IMG/VR virus record: IMGVR_UViG_3300043448_000879 | Span: 1 to 21,070 of that record | DNA: 21,070 bases | Reading direction: 5' to 3' (one strand) | From: a virus | Part shown: positions 13,593 to 21,070 of the stretch, one piece after another | Numbering within the stretch: position 1 is the first letter of the stretch | Layout: each line of letters begins with the position of its first letter | The notes under the pieces: model-generated | Told to the model about the DNA's origin: nothing | The model's database searches: none | What the model saw: only the letters and a program-made list of their open reading frames with translations | Made by a program: the position numbers and the translations under genes

Positions 13593-16500
13593 CTGATTGC
13601 AATACTTCTTAGATCTTTAAATCTTGGTGGATATGCTTGATTTGTAGATGACATTACAATCTTGATTGTATATCCACTAAACTCCCCAAGATTATTGGCA
13701 GAAAATTCATATTCTAAAAATTCATTTTCTCTACTCGAAGGAACAAATACATCAGGTAATCCATCATTATTTGCTGGATCTACAACATCTAAATATCCAT
13801 CATTATTATTATCAACAGATAGATTATTATAACCTGGGAATAACTCAAATGCTTGAGAAACTTCGCTAGAGTCTGGTCTAATCAAACTATAGAGAACTCT
13901 GAAGTCTGCAGATGAATGTCTATATGCAGATACAATAACTTTGAGTGATGTTGCAGGTTGAGAAAGTCTAACTTCATTAGAAACATAAACAGATGTATGT
14001 GGATCATCAATAAGTGAATTAACCCTATTATCTGTTGAATAATTGGATATTGGAGAATTAATTCTATTACTATGAAAATCTGTAAAAGAACCATCTAAAA
14101 AGATTTGAGGAGAGAGATACTTATCTGTTGTTTGTAAAGTAATTGCTGTAGTAAATGATTTAGATCTTGGTAAAGCAGTTAGATATGTATTTTCATTTAC
14201 TTTAGAGCAAACAATTCTGGTGGATGATAACTGATTAAGAGAGTTTAATTGAATATTTTCATATCCTAAATCATCAAATGACACTTCATCTCCAGAAACA
14301 CTTGTACCGCTTACAGTTCTTATTTTTGCAGAAACTGAAGTTAAATCGGTTGGGGATATAATTCTATAAAATGGTATAATAGAATCATATTGAATATTTT
14401 CAGAAGCAAATACACTATCTCCTCCATAATTTAACTCATTAGTAAATGAAAGTTGTGGATATCCTGCAGGTGTATTATCAGAATTTCTATTTACTCCATT
14501 AGAAGATCTATCAATTTCAATATAGTAACTATCAGTATCTAATCCAAAATCACTAATGTCGTGAGTAGTATTAATTCTACTTAGAGAAACTCCGTTAAAT
14601 TCATATTTGTAAATTTGTGCATTACTATCATGGGGAATTGCAAGTGTTGATAAATGACCTCTTGTTATTGTTTCTAAAGATCCTTCTCCAACAGATTCAT
14701 ATTTAATAATTTCATTTTCTAAAATTGCATATCCAGGATTTGTTCCACTAACTTGTTTTCCTTCAAAAATGACGAAGTTTGCAGTACTCGCAACTGAAAT
14801 TGAAGTAGAAGATGCTGTTATGGATTGAGATAATGTGGTTGGGGAAACACTTGGTAAAACACCAGATATAGAAACTTTATTATTTGGTGAATACATTCCA
14901 TGATTGAAATGATTTACTTTAACAAAATTACCATTATTTGGTTCCCCAATAGGAGTAGAACTTGTAATATAAGTTGAACCCATAGTAACAGGGTTATTGG
15001 AATTATTATAATAAATTAAGTTTGCAGTTCCATCTGTAGTAAATGAATTTCCTTGAACATTATTAAGATATAAAGTATCAATACCACCATTATTTCCTGT
15101 AATTGTTATTCTTGCATCTCTTCCACTATTACTAGAAACGGAAGAAGTTACGATACCAACAACATCTCCAACTGCATACCCTCTTCCTGGATTTACAATT
15201 GTTACATTTGTTATTTGTCCAGCAGAAGCAGTAATGTTTAAGGTAAGACCAGATCCATTACCAATTACATTAAATGTAGATACACTAGTATCTGTTACAT
15301 AATTAAATCCACCTGTGGTTATACCAATGGAAGATACTGAACAACCTGTTCCGACAATATATCCATAATTATAAGTTTTTACACTTTCACTTATTTTTCT
15401 TCCTGTTGTTAAAATGCCAACAGTACTTGAGTTTGTAGTTGTTGTAATACCTATACTCAGTTTTCTGGGAAGTGCAGTTAATGGATTATTTTGTAAATTT
15501 TTAATATATCCATTACTTTCATTAAGTGTTGGGTTATAGAAATATGCAGTTGCTGGTGTGTTAGTTATGAAGTTTGCACGATATAAAATAAACTTCATAT
15601 CTTTTGTTTGCTCAGCAGTCCATATAGATCCATTTTGAGATTTAAATAGACTTCCTATAGCAAATTGTTGTGCATACTTTCCCGAATCTCCCTGTGGCAA
15701 GTTGGCAGTTCTAAATAACTTTTTATCCTGCTCTGCAACAAATACCTCATATTGTACACTTTCTGGTGCAAGAAGAACGATAGCATACTCCAAATTAGGT
15801 GCAAGATAAATGGGATAGTCAAATGTTACTCTTGTTGCTGCTGATGCATCATTAGAAATATTAATTTGATCAGGTCTAAGTGTAACTGAATTTCCAATTA
15901 CTGTTCTTGTTGGAGTTCCAAGTTCTACAGTTCTAATTTGAACCGTTAACGGGTTATTAGCAGTATCTTTTTTATAGAAGAATAGGTCAACCGCTGTTAC
16001 ATAAGCACCATTTTCGTCATCGTTTTCTGTTTGACTTCCCCCAACACTGAATGACTGAGCTAAAGGATCATAATATTCTGTTGTGGTTATAGTCCTAGTT
16101 GTAGTAAGAGTTATAGTTGTAGTAGTCGTTCTTGTAGTAGTTACTGTTGCAGTATTAGTAATAGTTCTTTCATATATTTCTAAAGTTCCTTCTGATACAT
16201 AATTAGTTTCTGCAGATGATATACTCGCACTTCCTGAAGCAGGAATTTCATTTGTTGAACTAGATGTAACTTTATATGTTTTATTTCCAGTATTAATTCT
16301 TACATCAGGTGCTGGTACAGTATTTGGATCTCTGATAAAGAATGATCCAATCATATCACCAAAATTATCAGATATTAGTCTTAAATCCTTTACATATGCA
16401 ATAGAACCACTTGTTTGTCCGACAAGTTTTGCACCTTTAACTAAATATCCTGAATAAAGACCTTGAGACTCCTCAGAAAGTGAGAAGGTGTCTACGTTTA

Positions 16501-19500
16501 ATATTTTTGATGATGCACTATAAGCATTTGGTAGAGATTCTGTTTTAATATATGGATTTACATTAAATGTTGTTGTTGGAGAATTATATTGTCCAAATTT
16601 ATGATTTGGTTGTGCGACCCTAAAGGAAATAATTTTTTTATTTTGACTATCATATCCAAAGACAGTTTCACCAATTGCAAATGCAGAAGATGCTCCATCA
16701 TTTTGTAAAGAACTACTTTTTGCAATTTCAATAAGTTTTGGAACAAAGTCTATTGAACCATTACCATCTAAAAATTGATAATATCTTGTGTAAGGTTTTA
16801 AGTTTGATATAGAAAACTCAGTGTTTCTAGATCTCATGTATTCTTCTCGTCTACTTTCTAATAAGTTATTAACAGATGAAGTAGATCTAGTCGTGTTTGA
16901 AACATCAGAAACATCTTGTCTACTAGAAAGATTCTGAGTAGTTTGATCTCCGGTTACTGTAGTTTGCCCTCTCCTATCAACATCAGCAACTCTTCTTCTA
17001 TTATTAATTGTTATATTTCTATTTTCAGTTTCTATTGCATTTCTTTCAACTAATACATAATCTGTAACAGAAATTACTTTATCGGGTAGTTGTACTGTTC
17101 TAACCCAGTTGTCTCTTTCGGGGGATAATTTTATTGATCCAATATATGTTACTACATGATATGGGTTTACATTTTCTACCTGAGGACTTCCATTAATTTC
17201 TGTTACTAGAGGTTGAGATAACCACTTTTCAGATTCATATTTAAGAGTAACTGTTGATCCAGTTTTCTTTACATTGGAGTCTAGTAACTCATAATTTGTA
17301 GATAGATCTACATTTTCATCAGTTATGTTCTGTGCAGGTGCAAGGTAATTTTTTAAACTATTTCTTGAAATAATCGGTCTCATTTCTTGAGACTCTTGAT
17401 CAACTTCAATGGAAGAAAAAAGACTGTTTATTCTTTGTGTGTCTTTGAAATCATCAACAAAAAATCCAGTTTTAAATCTATTGAAACCTTGAGAATCTTG
17501 TACTTGTAAAGTTTGTGTACTTAATTCTAGAAGTGACAATGAAGTCACTCTTTCAAGATTTTTGACCCTATTTTCAATTAGTCCAATATCTCTCATAGTA
17601 TATCTTCTATTATCTACAAGAGATAACGATGCATTTTTTACATTATACAAATATGGAGGTAAAGTAACCGTTGCTAACTCCATTAAATCATCTATTTTTA
17701 AAGGAGCTGTTGGATTTTGAGAAGATAAACCTTCTACATAAACAAAATTTCCATTTTTACTCAAATATATTTTATCAACTCTTCCCAAATAGTAATCATA
17801 ACCAATAATGCTACTTTCGTCTGGACTTAAATTAAGTTTAATTGATGAACTAAAATTCCTATTTGGAAAATCGAAGGGTGAAGAAGTATTTGTGGTAAAT
17901 ACAGGTACTTTTGGTCTAAAATCTAAAGTATCAGATGCTCTAATACTATTGTTTCCAATTAAGGGAACATCAGAATTAAATTGCTCTTTATTATAACTTG
18001 CTACTGTATATACATCTCCATTATCAGTTGAAGGTACGCTATAATAATCAAATACAATTAAAAGTTTCTTTGAAGGTTCAGTTTCCCCTTTATTTCTGAT
18101 TAATTTGGAATAATCATAATATTGATCTTTTTGACCTTTATCTAAAATAAACTTATTGGTGATATCATTATAATTTCCTGGAGTTATAACATCTATTTCT
18201 CCAGTAATATTTGATTCTTTAAAGGTTACAACTTCATTGACAGCAAACCTATTTGAATTTAAATAAACGATTCCAACACTATTTGTAGATTTTGATACAA
18301 CTCTAGCAACACAACCACTTTCAGATCCTATAATATTTTCACCAATAATAACATTTATTCCAATATTTAAAATAGAACTAAATGATAAACTATCTAATGT
18401 TGGATCTGATGTATCTAAAGATTCATATATCGATAATACTCTAGAAACATCTGGATAATTGAGAGAAATTTCCTCATCTTGAACTCTTAGTCCATAATAT
18501 TGATTATACTCTAACCCATCATTGATAGAAGTGCTGAGTCCAGTGCCAGACTCTGGATATTTGGAATAAATTACATTTAAAGTATTGCTACGGTTATATT
18601 GCTTTTTCCTAGTTTGTACACCATTTTTAATAAATGTTGCGTTGATTGATGATGTTGTTTTTCCTGAAGTAAGATTTGATAATGTTACTTGATTATTTGA
18701 TAAAGAAAACTGATCCGAATTTAAGGATTGTGTAGTACCATCTGTATAATGAACAGAGTAACGCTCTTCGTCAAAAGATGCAAATAATGCAGTTGATAAA
18801 CCAGAAGGTAGTGAAAAATCAGATACTGAAAGAACTATTGGACTATTTGAAGACTTAGCACTCGTAGATTGTGCGCTAAAAGTAAGAATAGAATTATTTA
18901 AGTCTACCTGAGAAATATTTGAATTTGGCAATTCTGCATATAAGTACCCCTTACTGGAGTTTCTAATTTTTGGTATTCCAAGACTAAATGAAAGATTTGT
19001 TTCAATCCCTACAGCACCATCACAAACTCCATTGACTGTAGTAACTCCTACAACAGTCATAGATGTTCCAGTAGAACTTACACTAGAAACTATATTAAAA
19101 GTTTCGCTAGACTTTCCAGGTGCTTGATATCTTAAAATAGATCCTGGTTTTATAGCATTGAAAACTTTTCCTGGAGAAGTTACCACTCCACCTGCAGAAA
19201 TCTGAATAGTATCGGAAGCATTAAATCCAATAGGAAGTTGTTTATCTAGTACAGAATCTCCGATAAATGATGTAGTAAACCCAGAGACTGATGTTGGTTG
19301 ATAGATCTGTTTAATATCACTACTATCATACGCAGTAATTTGCGTAATAGATCTGGGATATAATTCTAATCCATTTATTAGTATCTGCTCTCCTCTTATA
19401 AAACTACCTGATGTTTGTCTCAGTTTAATAGTTGTTGTATCATCTCCTGCAGCAGATGCGTATCCACTCGCACCGCTACTCTTTCCTTTAATATATGATG

Positions 19501-20944
19501 AAGATGGTAGTTCTGTAGCAGATAAAGGTTGATTTAAAGTTAAAGTTGTATAAGTTTGTATATCATAAAGATATAAATCCCAGTTAGTAGATTCTCCTGA
19601 ATAAGCAGCATCAGTTAATCTAAAGTTATAAACTCTAGCATCTCCAATTTTAGTACTTGAAGATGGGTTTCCAGAGGAACTTCTTCTTTCTGAGTGAAGT
19701 TCTATAGTTTCATTTTGTTTTGGAGATCCAAATACATTATTTACTCTTAATAAGTTTCCCATCTCAAAAGGAACACTTACATTTTCTACTTTTTGAGTTT
19801 CTCTAGGTTTATTTACATCTAAAATAGTAGTAGTAATTTTTTCAATATCATAACCTTTTACATATGCTTTTCCTGGAGATAACTTTACACACATCAAATC
19901 ATCAGATGGAGTATTTCCAGATTCTGTTTTTTGATTATCAAAAAATAAACCGTTATTTCCAAGTCTAGTATTTAAAGAATTATGTAGAGAAATTTTAAAT
20001 GGTTCTACTGAATAGTTTCCAGATTCATCAAAAGTTCTTTGTGCTAGATAATCTTTAATTAAAGAATACTGAGTTTTAGTATTAATCTTTTTAATTTCAC
20101 CATTTTCTACCCTAAGTAATTCAACAAAATCGGTGTCAGTATCTACACTATCAATTGTTTTTTTAGTAAGTGATAATGAAATTTTAAATCTATCTGCACC
20201 TGGTGCAGCATAATTTGTAAATCCTTTTGCATTATCATAAAGAGAAGGATCTTCCTTAGCAGATACAATCTCCTCAGATACGTTTAAACCAATTCTATAT
20301 GATGGAGTATTTGTATAATAATCTAAAATAATAGTTTGTTGAGATACTTTTGCAAATGTTCCTCTTACAAAATAAATTCCATTATCAATAGATGCGGCAG
20401 ATCCTGTAAAAGTTGCTTCCGTAGATATTAAAGATCCAAAAGGAGTTCCTGCAAAAATAGTAGTATTACCATATACAATACTTTCATTACATACTAATGT
20501 CTCACCATCTTGAAATGGATTGATTTTAAAATCATTGTCCGAATCAATATATTTTACATATAACGTAATATAATCCAAATTATTAGTTGAACTTGGTATT
20601 TCAACTTTTTGTACAAAAGCAGTAATTCCAGAAATCTGCCCCTCTATTAACTTTCCAACATATTGCTGTATATAACTAGATACGTTTACACCAAAAGAAG
20701 TTGAATTTAATTTTACTGCAAAAAAATTAGGATCATATGTAATATTTCCTGGAATTACTACAGATCCCTCTTTAAATAAATGACTACCAAAAGATTCAAT
20801 TTGATTTTGTAAAATTGATTGAATATTATTTAATTCTCTTGCTTGTACTGGTCTTCCCGGATTAAAAAGAACTTTATAAAAATTCTTTCCAGCATCAAAA
20901 TCATCAAAATAAGGACTTACATTTAGATTTGTCTTTTGTGCCAT
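13589..20944 (-). CDS. Giant DUF4815-type baseplate/tail-fibre structural protein (2451 residues)
   Basis: The N-terminus carries the DUF4815 signature: NVSPYFDDFDAGKNFYKVLF (residues 8-27), then GRPVQARELNNIQSILQNQI (30-49) and FGSHLFKEGSVVIPG. Further blocks are RYTMRDIGLIENRVKNLERV and NRFKTGFFVDDF (about 1108-1165); a Arg/Gln/Ser-rich stretch (about 1313-1378); LKPYTRYYQFLDGNG (about 1382); a Thr-rich linker (1594-1622) followed by YYDPLAQSFSVGG (from 1624) and VTAVDLFFYKKD; Gly/Tyr repeats like those in gp14 (about 1860-1960); ILENEIIKYESVGEG (about 2072); and a C-terminal part with paired Asp-rich loops (2378-2398) and the ending KDLRSIAIR. It lies between gp8 and gp13, the place of T4 gp9-12, and follows gp8 by 3 bp. 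A structural role in baseplate periphery or fibres is very likely; receptor binding is inference. Confidence 0.88.
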   Translation of the reverse strand: MAQKTNLNVSPYFDDFDAGKNFYKVLFNPGRPVQARELNNIQSILQNQIESFGSHLFKEGSVVIPGNITYDPNFFAVKLNSTSFGVNVSSYIQQYVGKLIEGQISGITAFVQKVEIPSSTNNLDYITLYVKYIDSDNDFKINPFQDGETLVCNESIVYGNTTIFAGTPFGSLISTEATFTGSAASIDNGIYFVRGTFAKVSQQTIILDYYTNTPSYRIGLNVSEEIVSAKEDPSLYDNAKGFTNYAAPGADRFKISLSLTKKTIDSVDTDTDFVELLRVENGEIKKINTKTQYSLIKDYLAQRTFDESGNYSVEPFKISLHNSLNTRLGNNGLFFDNQKTESGNTPSDDLMCVKLSPGKAYVKGYDIEKITTTILDVNKPRETQKVENVSVPFEMGNLLRVNNVFGSPKQNETIELHSERRSSSGNPSSSTKIGDARVYNFRLTDAAYSGESTNWDLYLYDIQTYTTLTLNQPLSATELPSSSYIKGKSSGASGYASAAGDDTTTIKLRQTSGSFIRGEQILINGLELYPRSITQITAYDSSDIKQIYQPTSVSGFTTSFIGDSVLDKQLPIGFNASDTIQISAGGVVTSPGKVFNAIKPGSILRYQAPGKSSETFNIVSSVSSTGTSMTVVGVTTVNGVCDGAVGIETNLSFSLGIPKIRNSSKGYLYAELPNSNISQVDLNNSILTFSAQSTSAKSSNSPIVLSVSDFSLPSGLSTALFASFDEERYSVHYTDGTTQSLNSDQFSLSNNQVTLSNLTSGKTTSSINATFIKNGVQTRKKQYNRSNTLNVIYSKYPESGTGLSTSINDGLEYNQYYGLRVQDEEISLNYPDVSRVLSIYESLDTSDPTLDSLSFSSILNIGINVIIGENIIGSESGCVARVVSKSTNSVGIVYLNSNRFAVNEVVTFKESNITGEIDVITPGNYNDITNKFILDKGQKDQYYDYSKLIRNKGETEPSKKLLIVFDYYSVPSTDNGDVYTVASYNKEQFNSDVPLIGNNSIRASDTLDFRPKVPVFTTNTSSPFDFPNRNFSSSIKLNLSPDESSIIGYDYYLGRVDKIYLSKNGNFVYVEGLSSQNPTAPLKIDDLMELATVTLPPYLYNVKNASLSLVDNRRYTMRDIGLIENRVKNLERVTSLSLLELSTQTLQVQDSQGFNRFKTGFFVDDFKDTQRINSLFSSIEVDQESQEMRPIISRNSLKNYLAPAQNITDENVDLSTNYELLDSNVKKTGSTVTLKYESEKWLSQPLVTEINGSPQVENVNPYHVVTYIGSIKLSPERDNWVRTVQLPDKVISVTDYVLVERNAIETENRNITINNRRRVADVDRRGQTTVTGDQTTQNLSSRQDVSDVSNTTRSTSSVNNLLESRREEYMRSRNTEFSISNLKPYTRYYQFLDGNGSIDFVPKLIEIAKSSSLQNDGASSAFAIGETVFGYDSQNKKIISFRVAQPNHKFGQYNSPTTTFNVNPYIKTESLPNAYSASSKILNVDTFSLSEESQGLYSGYLVKGAKLVGQTSGSIAYVKDLRLISDNFGDMIGSFFIRDPNTVPAPDVRINTGNKTYKVTSSSTNEIPASGSASISSAETNYVSEGTLEIYERTITNTATVTTTRTTTTTITLTTTRTITTTEYYDPLAQSFSVGGSQTENDDENGAYVTAVDLFFYKKDTANNPLTVQIRTVELGTPTRTVIGNSVTLRPDQINISNDASAATRVTFDYPIYLAPNLEYAIVLLAPESVQYEVFVAEQDKKLFRTANLPQGDSGKYAQQFAIGSLFKSQNGSIWTAEQTKDMKFILYRANFITNTPATAYFYNPTLNESNGYIKNLQNNPLTALPRKLSIGITTTTNSSTVGILTTGRKISESVKTYNYGYIVGTGCSVSSIGITTGGFNYVTDTSVSTFNVIGNGSGLTLNITASAGQITNVTIVNPGRGYAVGDVVGIVTSSVSSNSGRDARITITGNNGGIDTLYLNNVQGNSFTTDGTANLIYYNNSNNPVTMGSTYITSSTPIGEPNNGNFVKVNHFNHGMYSPNNKVSISGVLPSVSPTTLSQSITASSTSISVASTANFVIFEGKQVSGTNPGYAILENEIIKYESVGEGSLETITRGHLSTLAIPHDSNAQIYKYEFNGVSLSRINTTHDISDFGLDTDSYYIEIDRSSNGVNRNSDNTPAGYPQLSFTNELNYGGDSVFASENIQYDSIIPFYRIISPTDLTSVSAKIRTVSGTSVSGDEVSFDDLGYENIQLNSLNQLSSTRIVCSKVNENTYLTALPRSKSFTTAITLQTTDKYLSPQIFLDGSFTDFHSNRINSPISNYSTDNRVNSLIDDPHTSVYVSNEVRLSQPATSLKVIVSAYRHSSADFRVLYSLIRPDSSEVSQAFELFPGYNNLSVDNNNDGYLDVVDPANNDGLPDVFVPSSRENEFLEYEFSANNLGEFSGYTIKIVMSSTNQAYPPRFKDLRSIAIR
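13751..13813 (-). other. Two adjacent Asp/Asn-rich calcium-loop-like motifs in the giant protein
   Basis: Codons 2378-2398 encode DNNNDGYLD and, three residues later, DPANNDGLPD. Both follow the D-X-N/D-X-D-G-X-X-D pattern of thrombospondin type-3, dockerin and EF-hand calcium loops. In the giant protein they precede a conserved C-terminal end. Calcium binding is inferred from the spacing of acidic residues. Confidence 0.5.
16079..16165 (-). repeat. Threonine-rich low-complexity linker in the giant protein
   Basis: Codons 1594-1622 encode almost only Thr with scattered Arg, Ile, Val and Leu (for example VTTTRTTTTTITLTTT). At DNA level it is a degenerate array of Thr (ACT/ACA) codons, seen as agt/tgt-type triplets on the plus strand. 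It separates the Arg/Ser-rich upstream region from the block beginning YYDPLAQSF and probably forms an extended hinge. Confidence 0.8.
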
Positions 20945-20947
20945 TTC

Positions 20948-21070
20948 TTAAAATTCCAGGATAATTTTAATGTCTTCTTTTTGTCTGATGTTGCGAGAAA
21001 CGAGAGGTCTATTATCAATATAAATTATATCTCCCGTCTTTTTATTTATCTCAGGATTTGATAATCCATT
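20948..21070 (-). CDS. 8: Baseplate wedge protein gp8 (C-terminal 40 residues only)
   Basis: An open frame enters from the right edge and ends at TAA 20948-20950, 3 bp before the giant gene. The last 40 residues include TGDIIYIDNRPLVSRNIRQ and end KEDIKIILEF. This aligns well with the C-terminus of T4 gp8 (GEMIYMENRPPI and EEINILFTF), a baseplate wedge subunit of 334 residues that forms dimers in each wedge. Only this end is visible, so integrity of the rest cannot be judged. Its position before the large fibre/baseplate gene and the gp13 block agrees with T4 order. Confidence 0.85.
   Translation of the reverse strand, partial: NGLSNPEINKKTGDIIYIDNRPLVSRNIRQKEDIKIILEF
21043..21050 (-). promoter_or_regulatory. 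Possible late promoter inside the gp8 end
   Basis: The minus strand reads GATAAATA, one mismatch from TATAAATA and matching the relaxed NATAAATA form of cyanophage late promoters. It is 98 nt before the start of the giant gene. It is inside coding sequence and AT-rich DNA makes chance matches likely, so this is weak. Confidence 0.3.

Noticed and set aside
13882-14094. Minus-strand 70-codon frame inside the giant gene
   Set aside because: It is nested out of frame in a clearly conserved C-terminal part of the giant protein, and its Ile/Leu/His-rich product looks like a frame shadow.
17532-17549. Inverted repeat AGTGAC/GTCACT with 6-nt loop
   Set aside because: Short stem inside well-conserved coding text of the giant protein, no T-run after it; expected by chance in 21 kb.

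Overview
The window is the virion-assembly and DNA-packaging region of a T4-like marine myovirus. It is AT-rich, and every supported gene lies on the minus strand, so biological order runs from high to low coordinates. The T4 morphogenesis block can be followed as baseplate wedge gp8 (C-terminal tail only), neck gp13 and gp14, tail sheath stabilizer gp15, small terminase gp16, large terminase gp17, sheath gp18, tube gp19 and portal gp20 (cut by the left edge). Several proteins of a kind I know from marine T4-like phages sit between them: a giant DUF4815-type protein, small virion proteins before gp13, and a three-gene insert between gp16 and gp17. This fits a cyanophage of Prochlorococcus or Synechococcus, or a related Pelagibacter-type myophage. 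No host-diagnostic gene (photosystem or carbon metabolism) is in view, so the host is an inference.

Layout, in transcription order. (1) 21070-13589: the gp8 end, then a 2451-residue DUF4815-type protein that fills the place where T4 carries gp9 to gp12 and wac. (2) 13592-13235: two small overlapping ORFs of 67 and 55 residues. The second is preceded by an excellent Shine-Dalgarno sequence. (3) A perfect T4-type late promoter (TATAAATA) in the short gap at 13204-13234. (4) 13203-9380: 113-aa and 149-aa virion proteins, gp13, gp14 and gp15. The first five genes are joined by four successive TAATG stop/start overlaps. gp14 carries a large internal insert of Gly/Tyr repeats absent from T4. (5) 9373-4078: gp16, then a 506-aa modular Cys/Lys-rich protein, a 104-aa protein with a T4-style capsid-targeting leader, a 438-aa structural protein, and gp17. 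(6) A second perfect TATAAATA in the 51-bp gap before gp18. (7) gp18, gp19 and gp20. A strong hairpin lies inside the 5' coding part of gp20.

Together these genes would build the tail (gp8 and the giant protein for baseplate or fibres; gp18 and gp19 for sheath and tube), finish the neck (gp13, gp14, gp15), and package DNA through the portal (gp16, gp17, gp20). The least explained part is the 506-aa and 104-aa pair between the terminase genes. Their make-up suggests proteins packed into the prohead with the genome, but this is inference. Coding density is close to 100 percent. There is no gene-free stretch above 300 bases, and I saw no tRNA, rRNA, CRISPR array, integrase or insertion sequence.
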